Positions 1-6,423 of a stretch of DNA of 12,226 nt are shown piece by piece. The translations under genes were made by a program, and so were the position numbers. The stretch lies in assembly GCA_024638355.1 (NCBI GenBank), contig JAHEKO010000023.1, positions 5,533 through 17,758 on the forward strand. The letters are read 5' to 3'. Each line of letters begins with the position of its first letter. The stretch's first letter is position 1. The stretch comes from Acidobacteriota bacterium (GTDB taxonomy: Bacteria > Acidobacteriota > Thermoanaerobaculia > Multivoradales > JAHEKO01). The notes beneath the pieces are model-generated. The model ran no database searches. It was not told the DNA's origin and saw only the letters and a program-made list of their open reading frames with translations.

Positions 1-701
1 GCAGACCAGGCGATCCGCTCGTTCCGGTCGTTCACCGCCTCGACAGTCCAGACGTAGGTTACCGCCGGAAGCAGCCGCTTGCCGAGAGCCTCGTCGACGA
101 CCAGAGTCGTGCCGGTGGTGGTCCCACGCCAGAGCACCCGGTCGTCCACACCGCGAATCGTTGCACGGTACTCGGAGGCATTCTCGACGCTTCGCCAGAC
201 GAGATCGCCGGGAGGAGCCTCGAGCTCGCCCAGCGGCGCCACGACCTCGAGAGTCGAGCTTCGCGTCACGCTTTCGCCGGGACCCTCCGGGAGTGGCGGG
301 GGGGTGGAGGCGTTCCGTACGCCGATGCCCACGCCGATCAACACCACCAGAGCCGCGGCCCAGCGCAACGCCGGTGCCCGGCCGAGCGAGCTCCAGAACG
401 ACGGTCCGCCGAGAAGGCGGCCGGACCCACCATGGGCCGGCCGACGCTCGAGGCGGCGCACGATCCGGTCGATATCGCGCCGTTCTTCCGAAGTCGCCGG
501 GTCGGGTGCGCCGAACGCGTTCGCCAGCTCGCGCTCCGCCGCGCAGGCGGCGCATTCTCGTGCGTGGCTTTCGAGCCGCTCCCTGGCAGCAGCGTCGAGC
601 GCCGCAATCTCCTCCGGCAGGTAAGCCTCCGGCGGCGGGCAGGCCTCGGCGCCCTCGTAGGCGCGTCGCAGCCACTCTCCGATGGACGCGCGTTCGCTCA
701 C
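1..701 (-). CDS. Zinc-finger transmembrane anti-sigma factor (partial, runs off left edge)
   Basis: Probable inhibitor of the ECF sigma factor encoded just upstream; 233 residues are visible and the C-terminus lies outside the window. The start is a GTG that overlaps the sigma stop codon (GTGA, 698-701), a typical arrangement for translational coupling of a sigma/anti-sigma pair. The N-terminal part has Cys21 followed by His46-x3-Cys50-x2-Cys53, which matches the zf-HC2/ZAS zinc-binding signature. One hydrophobic segment (about residues 111-128) would cross the inner membrane, leaving the N-terminal sigma-binding domain in the cytoplasm. The visible periplasmic part starts with a proline-rich linker (about 132-140) and then looks beta-rich (for example LVWRSVENASEYRATIRG), possibly a fibronectin-like fold. 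The anti-sigma role follows from motif plus position; the signal sensed cannot be told. Confidence 0.85.
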   Translation of the reverse strand, partial: MSERASIGEWLRRAYEGAEACPPPEAYLPEEIAALDAAARERLESHARECAACAAERELANAFGAPDPATSEERRDIDRIVRRLERRPAHGGSGRLLGGPSFWSSLGRAPALRWAAALVVLIGVGIGVRNASTPPPLPEGPGESVTRSSTLEVVAPLGELEAPPGDLVWRSVENASEYRATIRGVDDRVLWRGTTTGTTLVVDEALGKRLLPAVTYVWTVEAVNDRNERIAWS

Positions 702-1321
702 GATCCGGCTACTCCCCTCTTGCGCGCTGGCGGCTCGCCCTGGCGCACCAGCCAGCGCCCAAAGCGGCGCTCGAGCTTTCGCCTTCCGCTCACGATGTAC
801 GCCTTCGCCCCCGACTTGTTCTCCAGCCCGAGGATGCGGGTGATCGTCGGCAGGGTCAGGCCGTCGACGAAGTGAAGATAGAGCACCCTGGCCTCCGTCG
901 GCTCGAGGTCGCGCTTCATCGCACGCCGGAACTCGAGGGCGATCTGCCGCCGCTCTGCGAGCTCGCCGGCGTCCGGCGCCGGATCCACCGGCTCCGGCAG
1001 CGAGACGGCATCGAGCGACGCCGCCTGGCGAAGCCGCTCGGACTTGCCGCGGTTGATCGCCACCCGGCGAGTGACCGTGTAGAGCCAGGTCGAGAACCGG
1101 CTCTCCAGACGGAAGCTGTCGAGACGGTCGTGGACTCGAAGGAAGACCTCCTGGGCCAGGTCGGAGGCTCGCTCCCGGTCGCCACAGACGCGCAGGCACC
1201 ACCCGGCGACCTTCCGATAGTAGCGACGGTAGAGGGCGTCGTGGAGGGCTTCCACACTCCCTTCGGACCCCTGCCGGATCCGCCCAATCAACTCCTCGTC
1301 CGTCAGCCGACTCAGATCCAT
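698..1321 (-). CDS. ECF-family RNA polymerase sigma factor (sigma-70 regions 2 and 4)
   Basis: A 207-residue alternative sigma factor, a normal length for the ECF group. Region 2 spans about residues 29-93, with DLAQEVFLRV (54-63) for core-polymerase contact and FSTWLYTVTRRVAINRGK (76-93) for -10 recognition. Region 4 spans about 139-188 (EPTEARVLYLHFVDGLTLPTITRILGL) and carries the -35-binding helix-turn-helix. The frame stays open upstream to position 1744, but that extension is arginine- and proline-rich and overlaps the protease gene; MDLSRLTDEELIGRIRQG is a typical ECF start, so ATG at 1321 was chosen. No strong Shine-Dalgarno sequence precedes it. The recognition helix (LENKSGAKAYIVSGRRKL) departs from the usual ECF pattern of VKSRLSRAR type. 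The downstream gene, overlapping by 4 bases, is its likely anti-sigma factor. Confidence 0.92.
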   Translation of the reverse strand: MDLSRLTDEELIGRIRQGSEGSVEALHDALYRRYYRKVAGWCLRVCGDRERASDLAQEVFLRVHDRLDSFRLESRFSTWLYTVTRRVAINRGKSERLRQAASLDAVSLPEPVDPAPDAGELAERRQIALEFRRAMKRDLEPTEARVLYLHFVDGLTLPTITRILGLENKSGAKAYIVSGRRKLERRFGRWLVRQGEPPARKRGVAGS

Positions 1322-1530
1322 CGCGTTCGCTCGCGCGGGCTCGATCGAGAGCTCGTATGCGTGAGCGACAAGAGTATCGGAGGCCGGAGCCCGATTCGGC
1401 GTCACTCCGGCGGCCGCGCAGGGCACGGGACACGCCAACTCGCTCGACAGCTGCCACATCAGTCGATTGAGACAGCCGAGAGCAGCCGGCGGAACAACCG
1501 ATTCGAAACCATCTCCACCCGCGGGGGCCG

Positions 1531-3507
1531 CTACTCGCAGTCGATGAAGGGGTCGTGCATGGCGCTGAAGTCGCCGGCTGCGGTGAAGCCGTCGGTCAGG
1601 CGGATCTCGGCCGCGGTCCGGAAGACGATGCTCTCGCCGACGCCCACCTCGAACCCGTCGCCGGCGGTGATCGAGCCCTCGCTGACGAAGGGGCCCGGGG
1701 TCGCGTTGTCGGCGGCGTTCAGGTCGAGGCTGGCGGGGTGGCACGGCCAGGACGCCACCGTTGTCGTCTCGGAGGCGGCGTCGTTGCTCGGGACCGGATC
1801 GTTGGTCGCGGCCGACACAGTGACGCTGTTCTGGAGGAGCGCCGGCGCCGACGGTCCGACGAGCACCGTGGTCGCGAAAGCCCTGGACGCACCGCTGGCG
1901 ATCTGGCCGAGGGTGCAGGTCGGCGCCCCGGCGGGATCCTCGGCGCAGCCGCTGGTCGAGATCAGAGTGGTGCCCGCCGGCAAAGCCCCGTCCACCTCGA
2001 CGCCGGTCGCGGCAGCCGGACCCAGGTTGGTGACCGTTACCGTGTAGCTCAGCCCCGTGCCCCGCCCGACCGGATCCTCGCTATCCGTCACCACCACCGC
2101 CAGATCGCCTCCGGTGAGCGCGACACAGAGGGGCGTCGCGGCGTTGATGCTCTGCTGGATTCGCGCGATGACGACGGGGTGGAAGTAGGCCTCGCTCGAG
2201 CCGCAGCCGGCGCCCGCGGCTCCTCCGAAGTGGCAATAGCTCATGATCGTCCCCTTGCCGGGGGTGATGCCGGGGATGACGGAGCTGTGATCGGGGCAGC
2301 TGGGGGAGCCCGAGAAGCAGCCGCTGTGCGCGTTGTAGCACTGATCGATCTCGGGGCTGTAGCAGTGCGTGTGACCGGACCCGGCATTGTGGCCGACCTC
2401 GTGGCCGATCAGCCGGGTGTTCGAGCCGCCGGCGAGCGGCAGGCACCTCAGGACCTGGGTGGCGCTGTAGGAGCCACCGTCCCAGGGCCCCCCGGAGACC
2501 ACCGGATCGCAGTACTGGTCGACCCAGGCGATTCCGGCGCCGCTGCAGCCGCCCCCTTGGGAGGAGCCCTTGCCCGAGAGCAGAGCGACCCAGACCCGCT
2601 CGACCGCGCTCTGGTTCGCTTCCCACCAGGCGCCGACCTCGTCCAGCTGGGCGCTCGTCGAGCTCGACTCGTACGGGTCGCCGGCGGGATTGGTGCGCAA
2701 GAGCGTCTCGCCCTGCAGCAGGCGCAAGCCGAGATCGCGCTCATAGATCACGTTCAGGGCGGCCACCAGGTCGGCGATGGCGTCGGCCGCGGCGGCGGTG
2801 TCGTTGAGGTAGTCGGCGAGGAGCTCGCCGTCGGTATCGAAGGCGATCGTCGCCACGTGCGTCGGCGTCGAGCCGCCGAGCTGCGGCATGGTCCCGCCCA
2901 GCGAATCGATCGGCAGCCCCAGCTCGAATCGATCGGGGGCGCCGCAGGCGGTCTCGATCTCGAGGCCGAGCCGATCCTCGAGGCTCCGGCCGACCTCGTA
3001 GCGCGCGAACATCGGATCGTCGGAAGCGAGCTGCCAGAGTCCGTACACGCCACTCGGCGTCTTCACCAGACCGGAGAGCTCGCCGCCGTCGGCATCCATC
3101 GACAGACCGACCCGAACCCGCGGAGCGGCGGCGACCGACCCCAGCAGATGCACGCGCGCCGACCGCGGCTGCTCGCGGCTCCCCTGGTCGTCGACGATCC
3201 GGATCCTGGCCCCGGGCGCGTAGACATCGAGCCGCTCGAACAGGACGTCGGCTCGCTCGCCCGGGGCGATCGGGAAGTCGCGCACCAGAAGCGGGCCGCG
3301 GTGCGCGGCCGCCGACAAGCCGGTGGCCACGCCCTTCGGCAGAGAGAAGGTCTCAGCCATCGGTTGCCCGGATCCGCCCCAGACGTAGCCCTCGCCGTGA
3401 GCGGCCGCGTCGATCTCCGAAGCCGCCTCCAGTCCGAGCGCGGCCGGGGCGTGCGCCCCCGCAAGCAGCGCCGTCACGATCACTACGCCTCGCGCCCCGA
3501 GGAGCAT
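1531..3507 (-). CDS. Secreted M12-type (reprolysin-like) zinc metalloprotease with DUF11-like repeat
   Basis: A 658-residue exported endopeptidase. Residues 1-25 form a Sec signal peptide (one Arg, a hydrophobic core, Ala-rich cleavage region). The catalytic domain has the metzincin zinc site HEVGHNAGSGH (His369, Glu370, His373, His379) and the Met-turn IMSYCH (Met422). Between them is a cysteine-rich loop (Cys382, 390, 397, 404) that probably forms disulfides. Residues about 468-582 look like a DUF11 immunoglobulin-like repeat (GDLAVVVTDSEDPVG...YTVTVTNLGPAAATGVEV). The last 55 residues (SITAGDGFEVGVGESIVFRTAAEIRLTDGFTAAGDF) resemble a short C-terminal beta module found in secreted proteins of related bacteria; its role is unknown. 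An in-frame TAG lies five codons upstream of ATG 3507, fixing the start. It is co-directional with, but not clearly in an operon with, the SLOG gene upstream and the sigma gene 209 bases downstream. Confidence 0.92.
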   Translation of the reverse strand: MLLGARGVVIVTALLAGAHAPAALGLEAASEIDAAAHGEGYVWGGSGQPMAETFSLPKGVATGLSAAAHRGPLLVRDFPIAPGERADVLFERLDVYAPGARIRIVDDQGSREQPRSARVHLLGSVAAAPRVRVGLSMDADGGELSGLVKTPSGVYGLWQLASDDPMFARYEVGRSLEDRLGLEIETACGAPDRFELGLPIDSLGGTMPQLGGSTPTHVATIAFDTDGELLADYLNDTAAAADAIADLVAALNVIYERDLGLRLLQGETLLRTNPAGDPYESSSTSAQLDEVGAWWEANQSAVERVWVALLSGKGSSQGGGCSGAGIAWVDQYCDPVVSGGPWDGGSYSATQVLRCLPLAGGSNTRLIGHEVGHNAGSGHTHCYSPEIDQCYNAHSGCFSGSPSCPDHSSVIPGITPGKGTIMSYCHFGGAAGAGCGSSEAYFHPVVIARIQQSINAATPLCVALTGGDLAVVVTDSEDPVGRGTGLSYTVTVTNLGPAAATGVEVDGALPAGTTLISTSGCAEDPAGAPTCTLGQIASGASRAFATTVLVGPSAPALLQNSVTVSAATNDPVPSNDAASETTTVASWPCHPASLDLNAADNATPGPFVSEGSITAGDGFEVGVGESIVFRTAAEIRLTDGFTAAGDFSAMHDPFIDCE

Positions 3508-3509
3508 CT

Positions 3510-3542
3510 CGGCGCCAAGCTACCGCCCGGCTTCCGGCGCCG
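3510..3542 (-). terminator. GC-rich hairpin between the SLOG gene and the protease start
   Basis: On the minus strand CGGCGCC-GG-AAGC, a 9-base loop, then GCTT-GGCGCCG can fold into an 11-pair stem with a two-base bulge. It lies after the SLOG stop and ends only two bases before the protease ATG. No T-run follows, so it is not a canonical intrinsic terminator. It could slow transcription, protect the 3' end of the upstream message or mask the protease start, where no Shine-Dalgarno sequence is evident. GC-rich DNA produces such stems by chance fairly often. Confidence 0.3.
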
Positions 3543-3567
3543 CTGTGAGATCGGCTACTGCGCTCTT

Positions 3568-4335
3568 CTACGTGTCGACGAGCTTGTTGGCGTCGAGGAT
3601 CACCGTGCGGGCGCCGCGCCCTCGAGCGATCCGCACCATGTCCTCGGTGCCGCCCGGGCCGTCTCCGGTCTGGTGGTTCCAGAGCGCGATCAGGATCGTC
3701 AGCGCCGAGCCGTGGGCGAAGGCGGTCTCCAGCTCCCACAGGTTGTTCCGCTGCCAGATCGAATAGCCGGGGACCGAGCGGAGCCAAGCGGGCAGCTCGA
3801 GATCCTCCGAAAGGACTCGCGTTCGCGACTCGAGTCGCGCGTACAGCTCGTCGAAGCGGCGCACCCAATCCGCGCCGCTATCGACGACCGAGGCTCGCAG
3901 GTAGTCCTCGCGCGGCCCGGCCAGGAGGAGGCGCGTCTCGACGCCGAGCTCCTCGCAGACCTCGTGGAAGAGGATGTCGCCGCCGCTGGCGCCACCGGCG
4001 TAGCCGATCACCCGCTTCTCGGCTCCGTCGAGCGCGCCGGCGACCGCCTCGCGGATCATCACCCGCGCCCGCGGCTCGGCCGTGGCCGGGAACCTCGGCG
4101 TCTCGCGGCCGGGCGCGTCGATCCGGTGACCGGTGAAGGCCAGGACCGCGCCGAGCTCCTCGCTCTCCGCCGCCTGGACCCCCCTGGCCGCCTCGACCAG
4201 CAGGCGCAGGCCCTCCTCCGCCCACTGGAACCCGAACCTGCGCACCTCTTCGGCCAGCAGGGCCAGATCCCCGGACCGGCCCCTCTCGGCGGCGAAAGCG
4301 ATCTCCTCGCGGAAGTCAGCCGGAGCGTCGGCCAT
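3568..4335 (-). CDS. Stand-alone SLOG-type (LOG/DprA-like Rossmann fold) protein
   Basis: A 255-residue soluble protein with no signal peptide or membrane segment. Residues 1-60 look helical. The core begins with FTGHRIDAPGR (67-77, His70) and PRFP (80-83), then the glycine-rich GYAGGASGGDIL (111-122), which is the G-G-x-x-G-x-D nucleotide-binding pattern of the SLOG superfamily. Near the end is WNHQTGDGPGGTEDMVRIA (219-237), a second glycine-rich loop. This GH.ID/GGA.GGD type is known to me from signalling proteins, often joined to cyclase or repeat domains; here it stands alone. SLOG members bind or process nucleotide-derived ligands, so a sensor role is inferred and not shown. It lies 51 bases after the patatin gene in the same frame, with TGA directly before its ATG and no good Shine-Dalgarno sequence, suggesting coupled translation. 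Confidence 0.75.
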   Translation of the reverse strand: MADAPADFREEIAFAAERGRSGDLALLAEEVRRFGFQWAEEGLRLLVEAARGVQAAESEELGAVLAFTGHRIDAPGRETPRFPATAEPRARVMIREAVAGALDGAEKRVIGYAGGASGGDILFHEVCEELGVETRLLLAGPREDYLRASVVDSGADWVRRFDELYARLESRTRVLSEDLELPAWLRSVPGYSIWQRNNLWELETAFAHGSALTILIALWNHQTGDGPGGTEDMVRIARGRGARTVILDANKLVDT

Positions 4336-4386
4336 TCAGACCCGATTCTGATGGAGCTGCCCGCGGACTCGATCCGCCGAGCGCAT

Positions 4387-5556
4387 TCAGTCCTCGAGCA
4401 GGGTGCCGAAGTCCGACATGTTCACGTGTCTGCGGGCGACGCTCCGGCCCACCTCGAGGAGGTCGTCGATGCCCTCGATGGCGTCGAGCTTGTTGAGCTC
4501 TCCCGGGTCCAGATCGTCGTGGCCCAGGTCGGCGAGGCCCTCCTTCGTCAGCTCGGCGTTGTAGCGCGCGTAGAGGAAGGCGCGGCCCAGATCGGTCTCC
4601 AGCGGCACATTCTGGCCCTCTTCGTCGACCGGGACGAGGTCGCCCATCTCGCTGTCGATCGCCGCTCCGGAAACGCAGCGGCCGACGGTTCGGCAGTTGA
4701 TGTCCTGATCGACCTGCGAGCCGTACATCAGGGCGCCGGGCAGGCCGGCGAGATTCGAGACCGCATTCTTCGAGGGCGACATCACGTCGTCGTCGACCGC
4801 GGGCGCCGCGCCGGTTCCGACCGAGACCAGCATCAAGCGGTTCTCGCCGGTCGGCCAGGCGAGCTTGTAAGGCGCCGCGGTCGCCATGCGGAAGAGCAGA
4901 AACGCCGGGTTGTTGTAGGGGGTGACGCCGCCGTCGACGAACACGAAGGTCTTTTCGGGATCCCTCTCGTCCCAGGCGATGACCTCCGGCGGAAAGAAGA
5001 TCGGCGCCGCGGTGCTGGCGCGTACCAGCTTCCACAGGGGAATCTGTAGATTGCAGTCGGCGAGCGCGCGATCGTTGTAGATCGCCAGGGGGTTGCTCGA
5101 GATCGGCCACGGCGAGTCCGTGCTCACGTTGCGAATCACAACCAGCAGCAGGCAGCGCAGGTCGGGCGAGCCGAGATCGGTCTCCTCGCCGAACGTCGCC
5201 TGCAGCTGTTCCTCGAGCGGCCCCTTCTTGTAGAGGTTCCTGAGTCGCTTGAAGAGGGCGGCCTTGTCGAAAATCTGCGGCCCGAGCTCCTTGTAGAACT
5301 CGATCAGCTCGCCCACCGACTTGCCGAGCGCCAGGCTGGTCGCGAGGATCGCGCCGGTCGAGGTGCCGGCGATGTAGTCGAAGAAGTCGCTGAGGCGGAA
5401 GTCGTCGCCCCGGCCGCTCGCCGCGCGCAGGTCGGCCTCGATCTTCTCGAGGATCCCGAGAGTCAGGATGCCGCGGATCCCGCCGCCGTCGAGGGCGAGC
5501 AGGCGTCGTTTTCGAGGCGTCGTGTAACGCTCTTCCAGCGGTCCCCAGACACTCAT
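4387..5556 (-). CDS. Patatin-like phospholipase
   Basis: A 389-residue predicted lipid acyl hydrolase with an intact catalytic site: oxyanion-hole loop DGGGIRG (23-29), nucleophile elbow GTSTG with Ser66, and catalytic Asp208 in DGG (208-210). RASTAAPIFFPP (179-190) is a typical patatin segment. There is no signal peptide, so the enzyme is cytoplasmic and would act on inner-membrane phospholipids. Residues about 270-389 follow the catalytic core and could carry a regulatory part; no known sensor domain was recognised. The start is well supported by AGGAGG eight bases before ATG 5556. The arrangement resembles CapV-type phospholipase effectors of CBASS, but no cyclase gene is adjacent; instead the next gene downstream encodes a SLOG protein. 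A household lipase cannot be excluded. Confidence 0.92.
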   Translation of the reverse strand: MSVWGPLEERYTTPRKRRLLALDGGGIRGILTLGILEKIEADLRAASGRGDDFRLSDFFDYIAGTSTGAILATSLALGKSVGELIEFYKELGPQIFDKAALFKRLRNLYKKGPLEEQLQATFGEETDLGSPDLRCLLLVVIRNVSTDSPWPISSNPLAIYNDRALADCNLQIPLWKLVRASTAAPIFFPPEVIAWDERDPEKTFVFVDGGVTPYNNPAFLLFRMATAAPYKLAWPTGENRLMLVSVGTGAAPAVDDDVMSPSKNAVSNLAGLPGALMYGSQVDQDINCRTVGRCVSGAAIDSEMGDLVPVDEEGQNVPLETDLGRAFLYARYNAELTKEGLADLGHDDLDPGELNKLDAIEGIDDLLEVGRSVARRHVNMSDFGTLLED

Positions 5557-5564
5557 TCGGGTCG

Positions 5565-5570
5565 CCTCCT
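5565..5570 (-). promoter_or_regulatory. Strong Shine-Dalgarno sequence of the patatin gene
   Basis: AGGAGG on the minus strand, eight bases before the ATG at 5556. It is the best ribosome-binding site on the minus strand of the window and decides the patatin start. The genes downstream of it (SLOG, protease) lack a comparable site. Confidence 0.75.
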
Positions 5571-5815
5571 GAAGAAGGAATCGGACGGCTTCAGTCTACA
5601 GCAGGGCCCAGCCGCCGGACCCGGCAGGTGGCAGGCCGGAACGCGCTCCGGCACCCGCGAGGCCGCGCGCCGCGAAGGACTTCGGCCGTTCGGGCATCCA
5701 TAGAGTCGGCGGCCGCGGACCGACCGCCGACCTGGAGATTGATTCTCGAAGACCTCGATGACAACCTCGGTAACGCTCAGTCTCAGATTGCCGCCGACCG
5801 GCTCACCCGGGCCGC
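5571..5815. promoter_or_regulatory. Divergent intergenic region between patatin and the second ECF sigma gene
   Basis: About 250 bases with no convincing gene. It must hold the promoters for the leftward patatin/SLOG unit and the rightward sigma/FecR unit. A -10-like TAGACT lies on the minus strand near 5594-5599, but no matching -35 was found. GGAACG near 5638 on the plus strand resembles an ECF -35, but no suitable -10 follows. GGAG at 5816-5819 is a fair ribosome-binding site, seven bases before the sigma ATG at 5827. Minus-strand frames here are arginine- and proline-rich and look non-coding. Confidence 0.45.
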
Positions 5816-5826
5816 GGAGCACCAGG

Positions 5827-6423
5827 ATGGACGACCGTCAACTCGTAGAGGGCATGCTGCGCGGCGACGAAGCGGCGTTCCGGGTCTTCTCCGAGCAGTT
5901 CATTCCGGCGCTCTACAGGTTCGCCTTCTTCCGGCTCGACCGGAATCGCGAGCTGACCTGCGACATCGTGCAAAGCACGGTTTGCAAGGCGATCGCCAAG
6001 CTGTCGTCGTTTCGCGGCGAGGCGGCTTTCATGACCTGGCTCTGTGCCTGCTGCCGCACCGAGATCGCCATGCACTTTCGCAAGGAGGGCCGGCGGCCCC
6101 AGGCGGTCGAGCTCAACGAGGAAGCGGTCGCCGCCGCCGTCTCACGGCAGCGCCTTCAGCCACCGGGACCGGAAGGCGGCCTGCTGCGCAAAGAGAAGGG
6201 CCTCCTGGTCCACATGGCCCTCGACCTGCTCTCTACCCGATACCGCCGGGCGCTGGCCTGGAAGTACCTGGAGGGCCTACCGGTCAAGGAGATCGCGAAC
6301 CGGCTCGGGGTCGGGCCCAAGGCGGCGGAGTCGCTGTTGACGCGTGCCCGCCAGTCATTCCGAACCGCGTACGAGGGGCTCCTGGAATCGGGAGTCCTCG
6401 ACCGAGGTGAAGCGGAGTCATGA
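5827..6423 (+). CDS. ECF-family RNA polymerase sigma factor (FecI-like by context)
   Basis: A 198-residue sigma factor. Region 2 covers about residues 18-87 (FRVFSEQFIPALYRFAFFRL, DIVQSTVCKAIAKL, FRGEAAFMTWLCACCRTEIAMHFRK). Region 4 covers about 131-182 (LLSTRYRRALAWKYLEGLPVKEIANRLGVG, then KAAESLLTRARQSFR), a textbook helix-turn-helix. An ATG at 5758 would add 23 residues of unlikely sequence; ATG 5827 has GGAG seven bases upstream and gives the standard ECF opening MDDRQLVEGMLRGDEAAF. The cysteines in region 2 (Cys45, 53, 73, 75, 76) are unusually many; whether they sense redox is unknown. The stop overlaps the FecR-like start (ATGA), so the two are co-transcribed and probably act as a sigma/anti-sigma pair. 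Confidence 0.93.
   Translation: MDDRQLVEGMLRGDEAAFRVFSEQFIPALYRFAFFRLDRNRELTCDIVQSTVCKAIAKLSSFRGEAAFMTWLCACCRTEIAMHFRKEGRRPQAVELNEEAVAAAVSRQRLQPPGPEGGLLRKEKGLLVHMALDLLSTRYRRALAWKYLEGLPVKEIANRLGVGPKAAESLLTRARQSFRTAYEGLLESGVLDRGEAES

Noticed and set aside
161..2047. Plus-strand open frame of 628 codons
   Set aside because: It is antisense to the anti-sigma, sigma and protease genes and its sequence is arginine-, proline- and alanine-rich. The minus-strand genes have clear motifs.
1555..5049. Plus-strand open frame of 1164 codons
   Set aside because: It is antisense to the protease, SLOG and patatin genes, which all share the same codon phase, so one antisense frame stays open across all three. 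No domain or signal is visible.
5553..5822. Minus-strand 89-codon ORF whose stop overlaps the patatin ATG (ATGA)
   Set aside because: The overlap looked like coupling, but it starts with GTG without a Shine-Dalgarno sequence, is rich in Arg and Pro and has no conserved-looking features; the patatin gene has its own strong ribosome-binding site.
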